A DNA stretch of 64,000 nucleotides from Nitrospirota bacterium (GTDB taxonomy: Bacteria; Nitrospirota; Thermodesulfovibrionia; UBA6902), in contig JACRLN010000021.1 of NCBI GenBank assembly GCA_016215115.1, positions 6,424 through 70,423 on the forward strand, written 5' to 3'. The notes beneath the pieces were generated by a model. It was not told the DNA's origin. It did no database searches and saw only the letters and a list, made by a program, of their open reading frames with translations. The position numbers and the translations under genes were made by a program. Shown here one piece after another: positions 60,170 to 64,000 of the stretch; the stretch's first letter is position 1; every line of letters begins with the position of its first letter.

Positions 60170-61819
60170 CTATTGTCTCCTCTTTGGCAGGGTGAAATAA
60201 AATGTGCTGCCCTTCACGTTTCCACTGCTTGCTACATCTATCCCGCCATGATGCGCCTCAATTATGCCTTTGCATATGGCAAGCCCAAGCCCTGTGCCAT
60301 GCCGCTTGCTTATTGTATAAAATTTGTCGAATATTTTTTTCTGAACTTCGGCAGGTATGCCGGGGCCTTCATCTTTTATGGATATCGTCAATTTCTCCTG
60401 AGCTTCCGTGACACTAATGTGTATTTCCGATTCTTCAGGACTATAGTTTATCGCATTTGAAATGAGATTTATTAAGACTTGCCTTATCCTGTCTTCATCC
60501 GCATAAACAGATATATTTGGATTTGACGTTACTTTAAACGTGATCTTTTTTCTGCTCGTTATGGACTGAACCCCGGTAATTACTTCTTTAATAAGTGAGA
60601 GCATATCCAGCTCGCTAAACTCCAGCTCGAACATCCCCGATTCAATACGCTCAATATCAAGGGTATCGTTGACCATTCGAATAAGCCTGTCCGCATTATT
60701 CCTTATCACATCAAAAAAATCCTGAAGCTCATCTGTCCCACTGTGAGTTCCGGAGAGCATCGTCAACTTTGTAGTTATATAATCCATTGCCCCTTTTATT
60801 GAGGTCAACGGCGTTCTTAATTCGTGCGATATCTTTGCGATGAAATCGGATTTTTTCTCATTTAATTCCATAAGCCTCGCATTCGCTTCCTCAAGACTTT
60901 TTGTGGCGCTCTGGATCTTGTTTTCAAGATCAGTGTGGTACTCCCTCAGGGACCTGGACATTCCAGCAAACGCCCTGTTGAGGTCCTCAAGCTCATCGCC
61001 TGTCCTTGTTACAGGAATTTCAGTCTCCGCACCCTTTGAAAAATCCTTCATGGACATCTTTAACTGATGTACAGGTCTCAATACAAGCTCCTTCATCATG
61101 ATGAACAGGACGATCATCAATATACTGATAGTGGCGGCGCTTGTCAGGAGCATGGTCTTTTTTTCTGAATCTATCATCGAAAACGCATAATCCATAGGAA
61201 TTGACACGCTTATAGCCCCTCTCACATCCCCTACTTTATAACCCTGATGTGCATGACACTTAAGACATGGTGCCTCTATGTAAAGCGGCGCTATGTAACG
61301 GTAAAAATATGAGGGCCCTATTTTTACCGTCACTGAAGATTCCTTTATTTTATCCGATTCAAAAGCAATCAACGCTGTCTTCTCGAATTCATCAGGCGCA
61401 TTTCGGGGATTAATCAGTTTGAGGCTCGTTATATTGAACCAGTAGGCCCCGGCCTTTTTGGCATATTCCGATAATTCTTTGGTCACCATGGCAGGGCTTT
61501 CCTTCAAATACTTTCTTCCGCTGACGTCTTCCACTTCCGGTTCGGACAGATAGGGATTTGGTTTTTTCCATGGCACCTTCTCAATAAATATACCACCGTG
61601 GTCGGCAATCCATCTTCTTGTAAGAACAATTTGTGTAAATAATGTTTTAGCCTGCATATCCAGTTGTTCTATTACAAGGTTTTTATCTTTTTCCAGAATC
61701 AAATATGTCGATATACTCATGGCTATAGTTAATACCATGGCAGTTCCTATTACAAATTTAAGGCTCAGGCTGATTTTTAAGGCCCTGAACTCTCTTAATA
61801 AATGTCTTAATGTTTGCAT
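60170..61819 (-). CDS. Histidine kinase with heme-binding-type (DUF3365-like) sensor
   Basis: 549 residues. A membrane helix (about 22-42) is followed by an extracytoplasmic domain of about 175 residues with CLKCH (185-189) in EAPCLKCHAHQGYKVGDVRG, the heme c motif of DUF3365/Tll0287-type sensors. A second helix (about 222-245), a HAMP domain, a HisKA domain with ISHELRTPLTSIKG (phospho-acceptor His) and an HATPase domain (DEGPGIP, GTGLGLAICKGI) complete it. It probably senses redox state, NO or nitrite through the heme, which is inference. The matching response regulator gene follows. Confidence 0.9.
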   Translation of the reverse strand: MQTLRHLLREFRALKISLSLKFVIGTAMVLTIAMSISTYLILEKDKNLVIEQLDMQAKTLFTQIVLTRRWIADHGGIFIEKVPWKKPNPYLSEPEVEDVSGRKYLKESPAMVTKELSEYAKKAGAYWFNITSLKLINPRNAPDEFEKTALIAFESDKIKESSVTVKIGPSYFYRYIAPLYIEAPCLKCHAHQGYKVGDVRGAISVSIPMDYAFSMIDSEKKTMLLTSAATISILMIVLFIMMKELVLRPVHQLKMSMKDFSKGAETEIPVTRTGDELEDLNRAFAGMSRSLREYHTDLENKIQSATKSLEEANARLMELNEKKSDFIAKISHELRTPLTSIKGAMDYITTKLTMLSGTHSGTDELQDFFDVIRNNADRLIRMVNDTLDIERIESGMFELEFSELDMLSLIKEVITGVQSITSRKKITFKVTSNPNISVYADEDRIRQVLINLISNAINYSPEESEIHISVTEAQEKLTISIKDEGPGIPAEVQKKIFDKFYTISKRHGTGLGLAICKGIIEAHHGGIDVASSGNVKGSTFYFTLPKRRQ

Positions 61820-62229
61820 GGATAAAGACCCCTTACAGAAAGCTGCAATCCTTTATAGAAATTGTAAAGACTATACAAAGACAAGTCAATTACAGCTCAA
61901 CAGAGAGAAAAAATAATTAATCCATTCGGAAAATTCCGGATCATATGTGCCCGGGGTACCGAGATTTTTATCACTACTGTACTTTAGCACCTTGTCAATC
62001 ATCTTAAAAGCAACTATAATTTTATTAGTACCTGTGTATATACTCAAACATATCACCGTCATTCCCGCAGTCCTTTGAGCGGGAATACAGTTTTTTTAAC
62101 AAGTTCTGGATGCCCGATTACAGACTTCGGGCATGACGAAATTGAAAACTTGCAATTTATACACAGACACTAATTAGAGTATAAAGCAAGGTTAAAACCG
62201 TTTTTTTGCAATTTAAAAAAGGAGATATT
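61820..62229. other. Intergenic region with a MITE-like element
   Basis: It separates the histidine kinase start from the EF-hand gene. Apart from the element at 62026-62172 no gene-like sequence is seen. Confidence 0.5.
62026..62172. mobile_element. MITE-like family A element, 147 bp
   Basis: The left end TAGTACCTGTGTATA and the right end TATACACAGACACTA are inverted repeats matching at 13 of 15 positions, both bounded by TA. The interior is GTCATTCCCGCAG...TTGAGCGGGAAT and GATGCCCGATTACAGACTTC plus GGGCATGAC. It is identical in length to the element at 38868. Confidence 0.82.
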
Positions 62230-62667
62230 ATGAAATCTATGATTTTAAAAATATTTTTAATAGGTTCTTTAATTGTTCTTTGGGTGAACCTTACAGGAGC
62301 AGTACATAACTTATTTAATGAAATGGATGTAAACCGGGACGGAAAAGTTTCACTTGAGGAGTTCACTCATGATATGGAAAAAAATGCCTTCTATAAACTG
62401 GACAAAAACAAAGACGGGTTTATAACACCGGAAGAGTGGAGCAGAGCAGATTTTATTGAAGAAAAAGAAAAGGCGCATGAAGTGTTTAAAGCCATCGACA
62501 GAAATGCAAACAAGAGGATCAGTTTTCCCAATTTTTCAAGCTACGCTGATAAATATTCAAATATAGAAGAGGCTTTTATGATCCTGGACAAAAACAAAGA
62601 CGGCGTCCTGTCGCCCGATGAAGTCACTGTACGGCCTCTTTTCAGGTTGATCACGATCCGCTATTAA
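62230..62667 (+). CDS. Secreted EF-hand protein
   Basis: 145 residues from the ATG at 62230 (AAAAAGGAGATATT). A signal peptide (about 1-22) is followed by four EF-hand loops: DVNRDGKVSLEE, DKNKDGFITPEE, DRNANKRISFPN (degenerate) and DKNKDGVLSPDE. It probably binds calcium in the periplasm or outside. No other domain is present; the function is unknown. Confidence 0.8.
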   Translation: MKSMILKIFLIGSLIVLWVNLTGAVHNLFNEMDVNRDGKVSLEEFTHDMEKNAFYKLDKNKDGFITPEEWSRADFIEEKEKAHEVFKAIDRNANKRISFPNFSSYADKYSNIEEAFMILDKNKDGVLSPDEVTVRPLFRLITIRY

Positions 62668-62886
62668 TTAATGGGATAAACTTGAAAATTTAACTCCTAT
62701 TAACAGTAGACAGAAATTAATAACTTCCCATTAATAATATTTTGCTCCTTAGAATGCAATATTGACGATACCTGCTTAGCAACGATTTGTGATAATTTTC
62801 ATTAGATGATTACAGGTTAAAAGAGTGATTTATACAAAGAGTTTCACAAATTTCCCTTAAAGTCCGTGACAAGTGAGTCTTTGCCC
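62668..62886. other. Intergenic, with ATTAATGGGA / TCCCATTAAT inverted repeat
   Basis: ATTAATGGGA just past the EF-hand stop recurs inverted at about 62727-62736. No other structure was recognised. Confidence 0.4.
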
Positions 62887-63094
62887 TTAACAACAGGATG
62901 CCATATAAGGATTATGCCGATGAAACGCTTCAAACACTGTCTTATCTATCCCACCCCAATTCGTCGCCCTCGCATGATAATAATACCGCTCTTTATCGAC
63001 AACAAAAAGAATTGGTTTGAGCCGATCAATCCCCGGCTTCTCACGTCCAATCTTATCCTTGATATTTTTACCTTCACCTGCAGAGGATACTTAT
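62887..63094 (-). pseudogene. Gene remnant without start codon
   Basis: An open frame of about 68 codons on the minus strand ends ...VFEAFHRHNPYMASCC with a TAA. It contains DKIGREKPGIDRLKPILFVV and ERYYYHARATNWGGIDKT, which look like real protein, but a stop precedes it and no start codon is available. It is probably the 3' end of a decayed gene. No family was recognised. Confidence 0.4.
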
Positions 63095-63146
63095 AATATC
63101 CTCTGTATTATGAAAGTAAAACTTCTCCTGATGCCCAAGCGCCACC

Positions 63147-63212
63147 TCAGGTTGCAAAGCTGATGGCAATGAGCATCGCAATTAATAATAGAAAGACCTT
63201 TGTCGTTTTCAT
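63147..63212 (-). pseudogene. Signal-peptide-only remnant (stop in codon 22)
   Basis: An ATG with GGAAG upstream opens MKTTKVFLLLIAMLIAISFA, a perfect secretion signal, but a TGA follows one residue later. In frame after it comes GGAWASGE, which would be a natural signal cleavage region, so a single nonsense change appears to have killed a secreted protein gene. It is probably the 5' end of the gene whose tail is at 62887. Confidence 0.45.
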
Positions 63213-63230
63213 AACATTACTTCCTATACT

Positions 63231-64000
63231 CTACTGTGCCGTAAATTTCCAGGACGCGTTTATCAGGTTTATGACCCCGCAACTATAACTCCCTGACAGC
63301 GTGGTCTCATCTGTGAGCGCGGGAGTCGGTGTGCCGTCCGGGCAACCGATAGCCACGACGATCTGCACGTTGGCAGGCGGTCCGCTCGTGCAGGCCACCT
63401 GCACGGTCCCGCTTGCGAAGTTGAAAAAATAGTCCACGGGAATCGTGGCGTTGATATCGGAGTAGTTGAGCTGAAGGATGCCGTTTGCGATGGGTCCACT
63501 ATCGTGCTTGGTACCGCATCCCGGTACAGTTACGTCCGCGTTGATGGTCCCCGACGCCTGGTATTGCCTTACATTCTGAACAGTGCTGGACTGGGTCCAG
63601 GTCACGTTTGCGGTGCCCGAAGCGCTAAAACCGCCGTTGGCGCTCCAGGTGAATTGCACAGTTCCGGTGTAACCGCCGACGATGGTAATATTCGACACCA
63701 GGGTATCCACATAAGCAGTACCGTCTGTTATCCGGGCGCTGACCGCCACGGTATTCGGCGTGGGCTTGGACGCGGGCGCGGTGTACGTTGCCGATGTGCT
63801 GTCTCCACTGATAGTTCCCACTGTGCTGTTTCCTCCGGCTACGCCGTTCACCGCCCATTCCGATACCCTGTAGTGAGTAGGAGCTACGCCCGAAGCCGAG
63901 GTGTCGTCGCACCTCAGCCCAACAGAGTACAGGCCGGAACCATCGTCCTCCAAATAACAATTCAGCAGCTTCAATCTCACTGTCTGCCCCACTTTCACAT
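63231..64000 (-). CDS. GC-rich Ig-like repeat protein, partial
   Basis: At least 255 residues, open to the right window edge, with a possible ATG at 63998 that is probably not the true start. Ser/Thr/Gly/Asn-rich, beta-type sequence with GTISGDSTSATYTAPASKPT (typical of bacterial Ig-like/BIG domains) and TGTVQFTWSANGGFSASGTA. Six Cys, some as CGTKHDSG and CGVINLI. Base composition is clearly more GC-rich than the rest of the window, suggesting transfer. It is probably the C-terminal part of a large surface or secreted protein. Confidence 0.6.
   Translation of the reverse strand, partial: VKVGQTVRLKLLNCYLEDDGSGLYSVGLRCDDTSASGVAPTHYRVSEWAVNGVAGGNSTVGTISGDSTSATYTAPASKPTPNTVAVSARITDGTAYVDTLVSNITIVGGYTGTVQFTWSANGGFSASGTANVTWTQSSTVQNVRQYQASGTINADVTVPGCGTKHDSGPIANGILQLNYSDINATIPVDYFFNFASGTVQVACTSGPPANVQIVVAIGCPDGTPTPALTDETTLSGSYSCGVINLINASWKFTAQ

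Noticed and set aside
62866-63096. 76-codon plus-strand frame near the right end
   Set aside because: The opposite strand of the same stretch reads as a more protein-like remnant; the plus frame is probably its shadow.

Overview
The window reads as part of the chromosome of a Gram-negative, probably anaerobic, respiring bacterium. By eye its base composition is moderate (roughly 40-45 % GC) except for a GC-rich block at the right end. Lipid A and LPS genes (lpxB, waaA, lpxK) show an outer membrane. cooC with folD, metV and metF points to the methyl branch of the Wood-Ljungdahl pathway. A periplasmic nitrate reductase and octaheme nitrite reductase cluster points to nitrate reduction to ammonium. 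This mix, together with the superoxide reductase and many c-di-GMP and chemotaxis proteins, fits Nitrospirota (Thermodesulfovibrionia-like) or a related deltaproteobacterial-type lineage; that placement is inference.

Layout. 1-5390: a partial sensor, then cooC, 5-formyl-THF cyclo-ligase, folE, folD, metV, metF. 5480-11000: a PilZ-rubredoxin-superoxide reductase fusion disrupted by a frameshift, a WrbA-like flavoprotein, a cupredoxin with a four-helix membrane protein, a lipoprotein, a dienelactone hydrolase and an HD-GYP protein. 11070-16470: lgt, FKBP isomerase, panB, a chemoreceptor, a trypsin-TPR protein and a cold-shock-like protein. 17260-28140: mostly minus-strand housekeeping genes (purE, purD, purH, radC, rph, murI, GerMN protein, amidase, gmhA, lipoprotein, argH) with one plus-strand ACT protein. 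28360-36133: a type II fatty acid/polyketide-like cluster with three ketosynthase homologues, two hotdog dehydratases, a ketoreductase, a holo-ACP synthase and an LpxL-type acyltransferase. 36120-38780: a diguanylate cyclase paired with a PhnD-like binding lipoprotein. 39040-50740: lpxB-waaA-lpxK, YjbQ, an MFS transporter, DUF116, a nuclease-like protein, a small Cys protein, scpB, a rhodanese, a chemoreceptor and a Zn-phospholipase-C-like protein. 51350-61820: octaheme nitrite reductase, a monoheme cytochrome, an unusually large NapA, NapG, NapH, NapD, and a divergent response regulator/heme-motif histidine kinase pair. 62200-64000: an EF-hand protein, gene remnants and a GC-rich Ig-like protein cut by the window end.

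The most striking property is repeat load. At least five families of short, mostly palindromic repeats fill the intergenic spaces: (A) CATTCCCG dyads, some forming 138-147 bp MITE-like elements with terminal inverted repeats ending in TA; (B) elements bounded by CACAGAG/CTCTGTG; (C) CCCCCTTT...AAAGGGGG dyads; (D) GGGGCGA-type palindromes; (E) short tandem AAGT/GAGT strings. Copies of C, D and E also sit in frame inside coding genes (both catalytic and non-catalytic ketosynthases, waaA, lpxK, napG, napH, a lipoprotein signal peptide), and copies of B and E form the ends of genes (purD, the cyclo-ligase). The effect resembles the Rickettsia palindromic elements, where repeats remodel proteins without breaking the reading frame.

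Working model: nitrate is reduced in the periplasm by the large NapA, fed by NapG/NapH. Nitrite is then reduced to ammonium by the octaheme enzyme, whose catalytic CxxCK heme and Tyr-x-Cys motif are visible. The monoheme cytochrome may carry electrons in place of the missing NapB/NapC. The neighbouring heme-motif two-component pair is a candidate regulator.
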